From Mucilaginibacter xinganensis (GTDB lineage Bacteria; Bacteroidota; Bacteroidia; Sphingobacteriales; Sphingobacteriaceae), in assembly GCF_002257585.1 (NCBI RefSeq), contig NZ_CP022743.1, positions 2,232,001 to 2,296,000 on the forward strand: a stretch of DNA of 64,000 nt, written 5' to 3'. Made by a program: the position numbers and the translations under genes. Positions within the stretch are counted from its first letter, which is position 1, and every line of letters starts with the position of its first letter. Below, in pieces: positions 9,302 through 16,893 of this stretch. The notes beneath the pieces were generated by a model that worked only from the letters and a program-made list of their open reading frames with translations, searched no databases and was not told the DNA's origin.

Positions 9302-9724
9302 ATGAAAATCTTATATACCGCAGACGCAACTGCGACCGGGGGGCGCAACGGCCATGTAAAGAGCGATAATGGCGTATTAGACTTGCAGGTTAGAATGCCG
9401 AAAGCACTTGGTGGTGCCAATGACGATCATACTAACCCCGAACAATTATTTGCGGCAGGTTACGCAGCATGTTTTGATAGCGCCCTTAATTTGGTTATTA
9501 AACAGGAAAAAATTTCAACCGGCGATACCACAGTAACAGCAAAGGTAAGCATTGGGCAAAACGATGCAGGAGGTTTTGGCCTAGCTATAGAATTGGATGT
9601 AAACATCAAGGAAATAGATCTGGATAAGGCTAATGACCTGGTAGCCAAAGCGCACCAGGTATGTCCGTATTCTAACGCTACCCGTGGTAATGTTGAAGTT
9701 AAATTGGCCGTTACCAATAATTGA
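9302..9724 (+). CDS. ohr: Organic hydroperoxide reductase Ohr (OsmC)
   Basis: Cytosolic peroxiredoxin-like enzyme that reduces organic hydroperoxides with lipoylated protein or dithiol as donor. Both catalytic cysteines are present: C57 in AAGYAACFDSAL and C121 in HQVCPYSNATRGN. The NPEQLFAAGYAACF and CPYSNATRGNV motifs are diagnostic for Ohr rather than OsmC. The length of 140 aa is typical. It is the target normally repressed by OhrR, which is encoded at the head of this cluster. A strong hairpin follows immediately. Confidence 0.95.
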   Translation: MKILYTADATATGGRNGHVKSDNGVLDLQVRMPKALGGANDDHTNPEQLFAAGYAACFDSALNLVIKQEKISTGDTTVTAKVSIGQNDAGGFGLAIELDVNIKEIDLDKANDLVAKAHQVCPYSNATRGNVEVKLAVTNN

Positions 9725-9730
9725 ATATTT

Positions 9731-9763
9731 AACAGCGGGCTTAAGCCATTTAAGCCCGCTGTT
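9731..9763 (+). terminator. Hairpin terminator after ohr
   Basis: A perfect 13-base stem (AACAGCGGGCTTA with TAAGCCCGCTGTT) and a short loop lie 6 bases after the ohr stop. It lacks a long U tract on the plus strand. It probably ends or attenuates the ohrR operon before the nitroreductase gene. Confidence 0.7.
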
Positions 9764-9780
9764 TATTAAACTGTTATTAT

Positions 9781-10416
9781 ATGTCATTATTAGAATCTTT
9801 AAAGTGGAGATATGCCACTAAAAAATACGATCCAACTAAAAAAGTAAGTCAGGAAGATATTGATAAAATTGTAGAAGCCGCACGTTTGGCCCCTACTTCT
9901 TCTGGCTTGCAGCAGTTCCGTGTGTTGGTGGTTTCCAATCAGGAAATTAAGGAGAAGCTTGCGCCAAGCTCGCTTAACTCTGAGGTAATGGTAGACTGCT
10001 CCCATGTGTTAGTGTTTGCCGCTTGGGATAAGTATACCGCCGAACGGATAGATACCACCTATAATCGCATTACCGATGAAAGAAACCTGCCGCGCGGAAG
10101 ATTTGATAGTTATACAGATAAGATCAAAAACATCTATTTGAATGAAACACCGGAAGAAAACTTTGTACATACGGCCCGCCAGTCGTACATCGGGTTTGCA
10201 ATGGCCATTGCCGAAGCTGCCGAACTTAAGATAGATAGTACGCCTGCAGAAGGGTTCAACAACGCCCTGGTTGATGAACTGCTTGACCTCAAATCATTAG
10301 GGCTAAAAAGTGTAATATTATTATACTTGGGATACCGTGATGAAACCGGAGATTGGTTGGCATCTATGAAAAAAGTGCGTAACCCAGTTGACGAATTTGT
10401 AATTGAATACAAGTGA
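9781..10416 (+). CDS. NAD(P)H nitroreductase family (NfsB-like)
   Basis: FMN-dependent oxidoreductase of 211 aa. The opening SLLESLKWRYATKKYDPTKKVS, followed by EAARLAPTSSGLQQFRVLVV, gives the R-S/A-x-K-x-F/Y and APTS-x-G-x-Q-x-W/F phosphate and FMN contacts of the NfsB/YfkO group. RQSYIGFAMAIAEAAELKIDSTPAEGF and the C-terminal KSVILLYLGYRD complete the fold. Such enzymes reduce nitroaromatics and quinones. It begins 18 bases after the terminator of the ohr block in the same direction and may be partly read through. Involvement in electrophile detoxification is inferred from context. Confidence 0.9.
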   Translation: MSLLESLKWRYATKKYDPTKKVSQEDIDKIVEAARLAPTSSGLQQFRVLVVSNQEIKEKLAPSSLNSEVMVDCSHVLVFAAWDKYTAERIDTTYNRITDERNLPRGRFDSYTDKIKNIYLNETPEENFVHTARQSYIGFAMAIAEAAELKIDSTPAEGFNNALVDELLDLKSLGLKSVILLYLGYRDETGDWLASMKKVRNPVDEFVIEYK

Positions 10417-10727
10417 TAGTTGATGGGCAAGGCAATAGGAGGTAGGGTTCAGTTCCGTATCTCACTATTGAATTGACTTTAGGTAAAATAAGGCGGACAA
10501 GGGTTTCTTAAGTAGCAGACAACGGGTATTCGTATTTGTTATTCTATCCCAAATCAAATACTTTTTTATTTATCCCACAACTTTTCCGACTGATCCGTAA
10601 GCATTTACTAAGGCATATACTTCGTTCATTTCTGTATGATTTTGCACCCCTTTTTGCACCCTAATTCTTATGTAGCATAAAAAAAGCCTTTAACGATACG
10701 CTAAAGGCTTATTTCTGATTTTCAAAG
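10417..10727. other. Intergenic with gene remnants beside tRNA-Ser
   Basis: 311 bases without an intact gene. The direct repeat TTTGCACCC occurs at 10641-10649 and 10653-10661. On the minus strand a short frame from about 10632 to 10573 (MNEVYALVNAYGS...) reads like a small protein tail but has only ~19 codons. A terminator for tRNA-Ser lies at 10684-10710. The position next to a tRNA gene is where integrated elements leave remnants, but no integrase is visible. Confidence 0.35.
10684..10710 (-). terminator. Terminator of tRNA-Ser
   Basis: A 9-base stem (AAGCCTTTA with TAAAGGCTT) lies just beyond the 3' end of the tRNA. On the minus strand it is followed by a run of seven T residues, the form of an intrinsic terminator. 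Confidence 0.85.
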
Positions 10728-10814
10728 CGGAGAGCTAGGGATTCGAACCCCAGGAACCTTTCACAGTTCAACAGTTTTCAAGACTGCCGCAATCGACCAC
10801 TCTGCCAGCTCTCC
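10728..10814 (-). tRNA. tRNA-Ser(TGA)
   Basis: An 87-base serine tRNA on the minus strand. The acceptor arms GGAGAGC and GCTCTCC pair fully, with discriminator G. The anticodon loop CTTGAAA gives anticodon TGA between paired GCAGT and ACTGT. A long variable arm (class II) and the T-loop GGTTCGAATCC are visible. CCA is not encoded. Promoter and terminator are both recognisable. Confidence 0.95.
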
Positions 10815-10819
10815 GGGGT

Positions 10820-10850
10820 CAAAAGTACAAAACCGGGGCGAATTGGCAAA
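10820..10850 (-). promoter_or_regulatory. Promoter of tRNA-Ser
   Basis: On the minus strand TTTG (10850-10847), 19 bases, then TACTTTTG (10827-10820) match the Bacteroidota TTTG/TAnnTTTG promoter. The box ends five bases before the mature tRNA 5' end, so the transcript should have almost no leader. Confidence 0.75.
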
Positions 10851-11003
10851 TTTGATGTGAACTTTTTTTATTTACCTATAAGTTGCTGATTAGGTGAATC
10901 TTGCGGCAGTTTTTTGACCTGATTTTAAGGTCTGCGAAAAAAAATATGTTATGAACACCTGTTAAAAAGCGCTTAAAAAAGCTGTTGCAACGCATGAATT
11001 TGC

Positions 11004-11972
11004 TTATTCGGATGGCTTTTTACGAAAGCTGTTAAACATTGGCTTAATCACTTTTATATTCCGCTTGGAGTATTCAATACTTGCGTTGAGTTCAAAGCCT
11101 ATTAAAAGGATGAGTGAATTAAGGTAGAGCCAGAGCATAAGTATAATCAGGCCACCCAGGGAGCCATATACCTTATTGTATGACGAAAAATTGTTGATAT
11201 AGTAAGTGAACCCCAACGAAGTTAATATAGCCAGTATGGTGGCCATTATAGATCCTGTGCTTAAAAATTTCCATTTCTGCTTATTGGCCGGGCCATAACG
11301 GTACAACAAAGAGATGGTGACGAAAAAAATAACAATTACGAAAACCCAGCGGGACAGGGCAAGCAGGTAAATCCAGAAATGGCTTTTCTCCCTGATATGG
11401 CTCTTTAAAAGCGTTATAAAGGCTTCGCCTGCAGTCATGAGCGTTATGGCAGCTAAAAGTGCTATGCTGATCACTATAGTAAGCGAGAGCGCTATCCGGC
11501 GTCGTTTCAGCCAGCTTCGTTTTTCAATAATAAGCGACGACCGGTTAAATGCCTGCATTAAATTGCTGATGCCATTTGTTGCAAAGTATAGCGCTGATAA
11601 AAAGCCCACAGATAATAACTTTCCATTATGGATCTTTACAATATCTTCAATAGTAGCCTGGAATGCCATATAGGCGTTGTAGGGCAGCACAGTTGATAAT
11701 ATGCTGAGCAGCTGCCCCTGAAAATTCTTGATAGGAATGTAGGGGATAAGCGTAAATAAGAAGATAGTGGCCGGGAAAAATGCCAGCATGAAATTAAATG
11801 CCAGTGCCGAGGCTTTATTTAATAAAGTGCTCTCTTGTATTTCATGTGCAAAAAATGCAATAACATTATACAGGGGCAGGGGATCAAAGCCGGGCAAAAT
11901 ATAAGACTTTGACCACTTCACAAATGCCTGGTAAAACTTAAATCGGAGTAAAAGACGATGCGTCCACTTCAT
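11004..11972 (-). CDS. YihY/BrkB-family membrane protein
   Basis: Integral membrane protein of 322 aa with about six helices, formerly misnamed ribonuclease BN. Typical features: ASALAFNFMLAFFPATIFLFTLIPYIP near residue 60-85, LYFATNGISNLMQAFNRS, WVFVIVIFFVTISLLYRYGPANKQKWKF (the YRYGP motif) and GGLIILMLWLYLNSLILLIGFELNA at the C-terminus. Its function is not established; export of small molecules or envelope integrity has been suggested. It is the last gene of a minus-strand operon with mltG and a PASTA protein, which fits an envelope role. A TAACTTTG box (11986-11979) lies just before its ATG. Confidence 0.9.
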   Translation of the reverse strand: MKWTHRLLLRFKFYQAFVKWSKSYILPGFDPLPLYNVIAFFAHEIQESTLLNKASALAFNFMLAFFPATIFLFTLIPYIPIKNFQGQLLSILSTVLPYNAYMAFQATIEDIVKIHNGKLLSVGFLSALYFATNGISNLMQAFNRSSLIIEKRSWLKRRRIALSLTIVISIALLAAITLMTAGEAFITLLKSHIREKSHFWIYLLALSRWVFVIVIFFVTISLLYRYGPANKQKWKFLSTGSIMATILAILTSLGFTYYINNFSSYNKVYGSLGGLIILMLWLYLNSLILLIGFELNASIEYSKRNIKVIKPMFNSFRKKPSE

Positions 11973-11987
11973 TTAAGTCAAAGTTAC

Positions 11988-12392
11988 TCAAAAAAACGTC
12001 TTTAATTTATCCCGAAAATCCTGCGGCGCCAGGCAGGGGCGATTTGTTTTCATGTTAATGAATACCAGGGTGGTTTCACCAATATTTATCAGCTCTTGTT
12101 TTTCGTTAAAAAGCTCATATCTAAAGTGGATTTTTATCCGAGGCATTTCATTCATAATAACTTTTATAGTTATTTCTTCGTCGTATAAAGCCGGTTTAAG
12201 GTATTTACAGTTAAGTTCTATTACAGGCATCATTACGCCCGATGCTTCCATGCCGCTGTAAGTAAGGCCCATGCTGCGCAACATTTCTACACGACCAACT
12301 TCGTAAAACTCTGCATAATTGCCATAATACATATAGCCCATTTGGTCGGTTTCGCCATATCGCACCCTTAATTTGGTAGAATGCTCAAACAT
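11988..12392 (-). CDS. YbgC-like acyl-CoA thioesterase (4HBT)
   Basis: Single hotdog domain, 134 aa. LRVRYGETDQMGYMYYGNYAEFYEVGRVEMLR contains the D-x-M-G-x-x-x-x-x-x-Y catalytic region (Asp in ETDQMG) of the 4-hydroxybenzoyl-CoA thioesterase family. The substrate is an acyl-CoA, not identifiable from sequence. Its start codon shares one base with the mltG stop (TAATG), so the two are translationally coupled. YbgC family members associate with envelope proteins in E. coli, which agrees with the operon context. Confidence 0.88.
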   Translation of the reverse strand: MFEHSTKLRVRYGETDQMGYMYYGNYAEFYEVGRVEMLRSMGLTYSGMEASGVMMPVIELNCKYLKPALYDEEITIKVIMNEMPRIKIHFRYELFNEKQELINIGETTLVFINMKTNRPCLAPQDFRDKLKTFF

Positions 12393-13447
12393 TATTTTTT
12401 GATGTTTCTTTCATTGAGCGCCTCGTGAAATTTATGTGCATTTACAAGGTGGTCCGCAACGTTGGTGGCAAAAGCATGATAACCTGAAAAATCTGCCTTG
12501 GCACACATATAAATATAATCGTTTTTTTGATAATCAAGCACCGAATTTACAGCGTTAACCGATGGCATCATGATAGGACCGGGAGGCAAACCTTTGTGCA
12601 AATAAGTGTTATATGGCGAATTTATGGATAGGTACCTGGTAAGCACCCGTTTAATGGTGAAATCGTTTTGTGCAAAAATAACGGTTGGGTCAGCGTCCAG
12701 CGTCATTCCTTTTTTTAGCCGGTTTAAGTATAAACCTGCTACTGCCGGCATTTCATCATCATGTAGCGCCTCGGCGTCAACAATAGATGCTAAAACTGAA
12801 ACTTCAATAGGAGTGAGGTTTATAGCAGCGGCTTTTTGCTTTCGTTCCGGTGTCCAGAATTTTTCATAATTGGCGTGCATCCGTTTAAAAAACTTCTCGG
12901 GTGATGTGTTCCAATACAGCTGATAGCTGTTTGGTAAAAACATGGTATAAACGTTATCCGTTGTAAAACCATATTGCTGAACATAGCCCGATGAATCCAG
13001 TAAATGGATAATGGCGGTTGAATCCGGCTCTATCTTTTTTGCAACAAATCCTGCAAACTCTTCTTTTAGCCTTAGGTTATGAAAATTGAGCGTAACCGGT
13101 TCCTGTGTGCCGGAGGCAAGCATGTTTATGAGCCGGCGGTTACTCATGCCTTTATGCAGGCGGTAGCGGCCTGGTTTAACGCGGCTAACATAATTCATGT
13201 TTTCGGCGGCCTTAAAAAAGCTGGCTGTATCTTTAACTATTCCCTGTTGCTGAATGGTTTTATAAACGTCTTTAAACCCGCTACCTGTATGGATATAAAG
13301 GTATTCCTGGTTATCGGTTACGTTAGGGCTGAAATACTTCAGGTAATAGTTTAACCCGGTAAACCCTATAGCTATAATAAATATGATCACCATAGCTATT
13401 ATAAACTTTCTTAAAGTCCCGCCGGATGATGCCTTTGCTGTTGTCAT
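12392..13447 (-). CDS. mltG: Endolytic murein transglycosylase MltG
   Basis: Membrane-anchored lytic transglycosylase that cuts nascent glycan strands and limits their length. A single N-terminal helix (about residues 14-32, FIIAMVIIFIIAIGFTGLNYY) is followed by a LysM-like segment and the YceG domain: LASIVDAEALHDDEMPAVAGLYLNR contains the catalytic Glu region (usually ASIVEKE; here D-A-E), with GMTLDADPTVIFA, INSPYNTYLHKGLPPGPI and the final NPG/NAV motifs. Length 351 aa is normal. It lies between the rhodanese gene (11 bases upstream) and the overlapping thioesterase. Confidence 0.92.
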   Translation of the reverse strand: MTTAKASSGGTLRKFIIAMVIIFIIAIGFTGLNYYLKYFSPNVTDNQEYLYIHTGSGFKDVYKTIQQQGIVKDTASFFKAAENMNYVSRVKPGRYRLHKGMSNRRLINMLASGTQEPVTLNFHNLRLKEEFAGFVAKKIEPDSTAIIHLLDSSGYVQQYGFTTDNVYTMFLPNSYQLYWNTSPEKFFKRMHANYEKFWTPERKQKAAAINLTPIEVSVLASIVDAEALHDDEMPAVAGLYLNRLKKGMTLDADPTVIFAQNDFTIKRVLTRYLSINSPYNTYLHKGLPPGPIMMPSVNAVNSVLDYQKNDYIYMCAKADFSGYHAFATNVADHLVNAHKFHEALNERNIKK

Positions 13448-13458
13448 TTTGAAATACT

Positions 13459-13761
13459 TTATTGTTTTAATTTTTGGAGACCAATGAGCCCGCCTGTTAA
13501 GTTCCGCACCCGCTGGTAACCCTTGTCAACTAATATTGTTCTTGCCGTTTCGCTTCGTAAACCAACTTTACAAATAACTATAATTTCGTCCGTTTTGTTA
13601 TATCCTAATTGATTTATGGTATCATTTAACCGGGACAATGGCACGTTTTTACCGCCAATGTTATAGGTATGGTATTCTACCGGTTCCCTAACATCCAGCA
13701 AATTTAAACTTTCGCCCTTTTGCATGCGGTCAAATAATTCCTTATTGGTTATTGGGGACAT
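13459..13761 (-). CDS. Single-domain rhodanese-like protein
   Basis: A 100 aa rhodanese domain without signal peptide. It has the N-terminal LLDVREPVEYHTYNI motif and the active-site loop CKVGLRSETA with the catalytic cysteine near residue 72, followed by ILVDKGYQRVRNLTGGL. Such GlpE/PspE-like proteins accept sulfane sulfur in vitro; their physiological donor is usually unknown. It overlaps the 3' end of the PASTA gene by about 20 bases in another frame, implying coupled translation. Confidence 0.9.
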   Translation of the reverse strand: MSPITNKELFDRMQKGESLNLLDVREPVEYHTYNIGGKNVPLSRLNDTINQLGYNKTDEIIVICKVGLRSETARTILVDKGYQRVRNLTGGLIGLQKLKQ

Positions 13762-14530
13762 CTTTTTTACCCTGCGAAACGGTAAGGTTGATCCGCGTAC
13801 CGTTGCTTGCTTTACTTAATGAGTCGGTTTTCATAGGCGATTGCGCCACAACCACCAGGCTGGTAGAATCTGTTATGGCTCCCTGGTAGGTTATGGTACC
13901 TAAGGTTAAACCACCGTTTTTAATTACAAATTTGGCAGCATCCAGGTCCTGGTTTACCAGGTCAGGAATATCAACTTCACTGGCACCTTCGCCATTTCCT
14001 AATACCAGGTCAATTCTTGACCCTTTTGGGATCTTTGTTCCGGCTTTTATAGGCTGCCCGCCAAAACGCATCTCCAGGATCCTGTCGCGTGCGATGTCTG
14101 ACTTATAGGTGGTGTCACCAACTTTCAAACCATAATTAGCCAGCGTTGCAATAGCTTCGCGGTAGGTGTAGGGTTCAAGGTCGGGCAGGGAGACATTTGG
14201 GGCAAGGCGGGTAACTACTGTAAGGTAAATTGTCCGGTTTTCTTTAACGCTGGTTCCCGGATCAGGGTCTTGCTCAATAACTGAACCAGGCGCCTGGTCA
14301 AGCACGTAAACGGAGTCAATTTTATATTCAAAACCCTGTTCTTTTAACAGGTCCATTGCTTTCTCTATCTGCAGCCCTTTTAGCTGCGGTACAGGTACGC
14401 CGGTGCCATGCCTCGTGTAAAAGCTTAAGCTAAAGAATACTATCATAAAAATAACAACAACGGAACCTACGGCCAGTAAAAGGTTAGTCCGGAATTGTAC
14501 GGTTTTTAAATAAGCCCAAAATTTGCGCAT
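13742..14530 (-). CDS. Membrane protein with PASTA repeats
   Basis: 262 aa protein with one N-terminal helix (about residues 15-35, LLLAVGSVVVIFMIVFFSLSF) and three extracytoplasmic PASTA domains: VPVPQLKGLQIEKAMDLLKEQGF (~45-110), VSLPDLEPYTYREAIATLANYGL (~112-180) and VDIPDLVNQDLDAAKFVIKNGGL (~185-255). PASTA domains bind muropeptides or beta-lactams in kinases and PBPs. No kinase or transpeptidase domain is attached, as is common in Bacteroidota. It heads the operon with rhodanese, mltG, thioesterase and YihY, which together point to peptidoglycan synthesis. Confidence 0.9.
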   Translation of the reverse strand: MRKFWAYLKTVQFRTNLLLAVGSVVVIFMIVFFSLSFYTRHGTGVPVPQLKGLQIEKAMDLLKEQGFEYKIDSVYVLDQAPGSVIEQDPDPGTSVKENRTIYLTVVTRLAPNVSLPDLEPYTYREAIATLANYGLKVGDTTYKSDIARDRILEMRFGGQPIKAGTKIPKGSRIDLVLGNGEGASEVDIPDLVNQDLDAAKFVIKNGGLTLGTITYQGAITDSTSLVVVAQSPMKTDSLSKASNGTRINLTVSQGKKDVPNNQ

Positions 14531-14565
14531 CTTTTATCTAAGGATCTTTGTATTCAATTTGCAAT

Positions 14566-14597
14566 CAAACATAGGGGAAAATTTCCGAATTTTTCAA
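14566..14597 (-). promoter_or_regulatory. Promoter of the PASTA-mltG operon
   Basis: On the minus strand TTG (14597-14595), 21 bases and TATGTTTG (14573-14566) match TTG/TAnnTTTG. The box ends about 35 bases before the PASTA start codon. Confidence 0.6.
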
Positions 14598-14640
14598 GAT
14601 TCTTTGTTTTTCACCCTTGCCGATACTGTTGTTAAAGCAG

Positions 14641-14684
14641 TAAAAAGCCCGTGGGGGGCATCTTACAGAAAGCCTGCCACGGGC
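14641..14684 (-). terminator. Terminator after the oxidoreductase gene
   Basis: An 8-base stem (GCCCGTGG at 14647-14654, CCACGGGC at 14677-14684) with a loop of 22 bases. On the minus strand the stem is followed by TTTTTA, so it can end the gene at 14712-15635. Confidence 0.6.
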
Positions 14685-14711
14685 ATTGTATGCCGGCAAA
14701 ATTGCGGTTGC

Positions 14712-15635
14712 CTAAGCGCTAACGGTCAACACTACTTTACCATTAAGCCCTCCCGCTGATACAAGGTCTTGCGCCTCTGCTGCATCTTCCAGTTTCAGTA
14801 TTTTGGCAATCTGGTTTTTTATTTTGCCTTCTTCCACCAGCTTTGTACCAAATACTAATTTTTTATAAGAGGCTTCCGACGAGATAAATTCCGCGCTAAT
14901 GCCGTACTGTTGTGCCAGTTCCTGTGAAGGGGGCATAACAGCACTCAATAACCTGCCGCCTTTTTTAACTACGCCGAATGATTTTGTCAATGTTTCGCCG
15001 CCTACCAGGTCAATTACCAGGTCGGCCTCTTTTACCAGCTGCGTGAAATCCTGGTTTTTATAGTCAATTACCTCATCTGCCCCAAATGATTTTGCCAGTT
15101 CAATGCCTTTGCCGGACGCAGTTCCTATAACGTAAGCGCCTAACGCTTTAGCCATTTGAACCATTACACCCCCAACGGCTCCAGCTGCAGCGTGGATCAA
15201 TACTTTTTGGCCGGCCTTAACTTCACCGCCCTGCACCAAAAATGAATAGGAGGTAACCAGCGGAATAGCCAATGCCGCTGCTTCGGATAAACTAACATTG
15301 TTAGGTATCGGTGCTGCCTGTTCTTCTTTAACTACTACGTACTCGGCATAAGTACCGCCAAATGTGCTGGCAAATACCTGATCGCCCACTTTTAAACGGC
15401 TAACCCCGCTTCCAGCAGCTTCAATAGTACCGGCGGCATCAGAACCGGGGATCCACGGTAAATTCAGCGGGATCATTTTTTGCATCGATCCCGAGCGGAT
15501 CTTCATATCAAAAGGATTTACCGTTGTTGCCGCTACTTTAATTAATATTTCATTTTCACCGGGCTGGGGTTTGTTAACCTCTTTTAACTGAAGTACACCG
15601 GAATCGCCATATGTTTCAAATTGGATAGCTTTCAT
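14712..15635 (-). CDS. NADP-dependent quinone oxidoreductase-like enzyme
   Basis: Zinc-independent medium-chain dehydrogenase/reductase, 307 aa. The N-terminal GroES-like domain has ETYGDSGVLQLKEV and NPFDMKIRSG; the nucleotide domain has HAAAGAVGGVMVQMAKALGAYVIGTAS, the AxxGxxG dinucleotide motif of the QOR family. No structural or catalytic zinc ligands are seen (no GHE or CxxC cluster). It likely reduces quinones or alpha,beta-unsaturated carbonyls using NADPH. It stands alone, with its own terminator downstream. Confidence 0.9.
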   Translation of the reverse strand: MKAIQFETYGDSGVLQLKEVNKPQPGENEILIKVAATTVNPFDMKIRSGSMQKMIPLNLPWIPGSDAAGTIEAAGSGVSRLKVGDQVFASTFGGTYAEYVVVKEEQAAPIPNNVSLSEAAALAIPLVTSYSFLVQGGEVKAGQKVLIHAAAGAVGGVMVQMAKALGAYVIGTASGKGIELAKSFGADEVIDYKNQDFTQLVKEADLVIDLVGGETLTKSFGVVKKGGRLLSAVMPPSQELAQQYGISAEFISSEASYKKLVFGTKLVEEGKIKNQIAKILKLEDAAEAQDLVSAGGLNGKVVLTVSA

Positions 15636-15740
15636 CTGTTTAAGTTGATTTAATGTTTCAACGTGTAAATTAAATGAATGTTTTAAAGTAAATGATGCTT
15701 CAGGTAAGATAATTTACCGGTGATAGTTCCGACAAAAAAA

Positions 15741-15773
15741 TGCCCCCAAAACAGTGCCTTACGTTTTGAGGGC
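15741..15773 (-). terminator. Terminator of the GG-leader peptide gene
   Basis: A near-perfect 12-base stem (CGCCCTCAAAAC with GTTTTGGGGGCA, minus strand sense) and a 10-base loop are followed on the minus strand by seven T residues. It lies 38 bases after the peptide stop codon. Confidence 0.85.
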
Positions 15774-15810
15774 GGTGTATTTAGGTAGCGCCTTTTTTAA
15801 CAGGTTGCTA

Positions 15811-16026
15811 CTAACAACAAAGAAGATAATGATATGCGGTTGAGCACGCACCGCTGGCCGGTTGATAAGTAGTACACCCGATAGGCGGTGGAGGCGGAAT
15901 ATGCGGATCGTCTGTTTCTGTTTTACAAACACATCCCGGGGGAATGCCCCCTCCTTTAATATTTTTCATTTGCTCCCTTGAAAGGACGTCTTGAGCAGCT
16001 AAACTCATTAAATTTGATTTTTTCAT
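15811..16026 (-). CDS. Cys-rich GG-leader natural product precursor peptide
   Basis: A 71 aa precursor. The leader (residues 1-26) ends VLSREQMKNIKGG, the characteristic Bacteroidota double-glycine leader cleaved by C39 peptidases of PCAT-type exporters. The core (about 45 aa) holds six cysteines at 32, 34, 51, 61, 70 and 71, a run of five prolines (44-48), and ends in Cys-Cys. It has several Ser/Thr as well, so lanthionine, disulfide or thiazole-type modification are all possible. It has its own promoter (16078-16105) and terminator (15741-15773). No modification enzyme or C39 peptidase is within the window. The divergent ABC genes may or may not be related. Confidence 0.82.
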   Translation of the reverse strand: MKKSNLMSLAAQDVLSREQMKNIKGGGIPPGCVCKTETDDPHIPPPPPIGCTTYQPASGACSTAYHYLLCC

Positions 16027-16077
16027 ACGTGTAATTTTAGGTTAATTAATTTCATTTAAATATGGGTAATTATTAAT

Positions 16078-16105
16078 CAAAAATAAAATTATTTCGTAAT
16101 GGCAA
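16078..16105 (-). promoter_or_regulatory. Promoter of the GG-leader peptide
   Basis: On the minus strand TTG (16105-16103), 17 bases and TATTTTTG (16085-16078) form a full Bacteroidota promoter, about 50 bases before the peptide ATG. Confidence 0.7.
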
Positions 16106-16241
16106 CACATCTGTTACAATGGAGCACTTTAAGTCTCGTATAAATTTCATGTGGCCCGGGGTAAATTTACCGGTAATTAAAAAGCAATTCACCCCTGTAA
16201 CAATCTCCGGCCTCATCTCATCTAACATAAAACCTCCCAGC

Positions 16242-16871
16242 ATGCTGCATTTTGTAGAATTCAAAAAAAATTATGGGAACTATCCTGCTTTAACAATTTC
16301 CGACTTTAATATCGATGCAGGCATTTATTGGATAAAAGGGGTTAATGGCTCTGGTAAAAGCACGCTGTTAAAATCAATTGCCGGCATCCTGGCATTTGAT
16401 GGTGATATTGTTTTGGACGGCGACATCAGCATAAAAAAGGAACCGGTGGCCTATCGCCGTCTGGTAAACTTTGCCGAGGCTGAACCGCTGTTTCCTGAAT
16501 TTTTGACCGGGATGGAAATGGTAAAGCTTTTTGCATCCGCCAAAGATGCGCAGGTAGGGCAGGAGCAGTACTTTATTGAGAGCATGAAAATGCAAAGCTA
16601 TATTGATCGCCCGGTTGGTACTTATAGCAGCGGGATGTTAAAAAAACTTTCGCTGGTGCTGGCATTTTTGGGTAACCCAATGCTCATCTTGCTTGATGAG
16701 CCTTTAATAACTATCGATACCGAATCCTTAAAAATCTTGTACAGTTGGATTCGGGAATATCACAATAAGAGCGTTAGTTTTATGTTGTCTTTGCACCAGG
16801 ACCTGGATACCGATGAGCGACTCGAAGCAGTCAAGCTTTTAGTTGAGGGGCAAACACTGTCATTTTGTTAA
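16242..16871 (+). CDS. Compact ABC transporter ATPase
   Basis: A small ABC ATPase. I choose the ATG at 16242 (209 aa) over the in-frame ATG at 16119, because homology-like sequence starts with LHFVEFKKNYG and the upstream 41 codons overlap the peptide's promoter region. Walker A is GVNGSGKST, the signature is YSSGMLKKLSLVLAFLG, Walker B is LILLDEPL and the H-loop is SLHQ. The Q-loop position appears to be FAEAEPLFPE, where Glu replaces the usual Gln. Partner is the membrane protein that follows. The direction (import or export) is not certain but ABC-2 type export is likely. Confidence 0.85.
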   Translation: MLHFVEFKKNYGNYPALTISDFNIDAGIYWIKGVNGSGKSTLLKSIAGILAFDGDIVLDGDISIKKEPVAYRRLVNFAEAEPLFPEFLTGMEMVKLFASAKDAQVGQEQYFIESMKMQSYIDRPVGTYSSGMLKKLSLVLAFLGNPMLILLDEPLITIDTESLKILYSWIREYHNKSVSFMLSLHQDLDTDERLEAVKLLVEGQTLSFC

Positions 16872-16893
16872 CAGGCAGTATATTAAATATAAC

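Noticed and set aside
16119..16241. In-frame ATG 41 codons upstream of the compact ABC ATPase
   Set aside because: The extra residues show no ABC-domain features and cover the promoter region of the divergent peptide; the ATG at 16242 starts right at the conserved strand.
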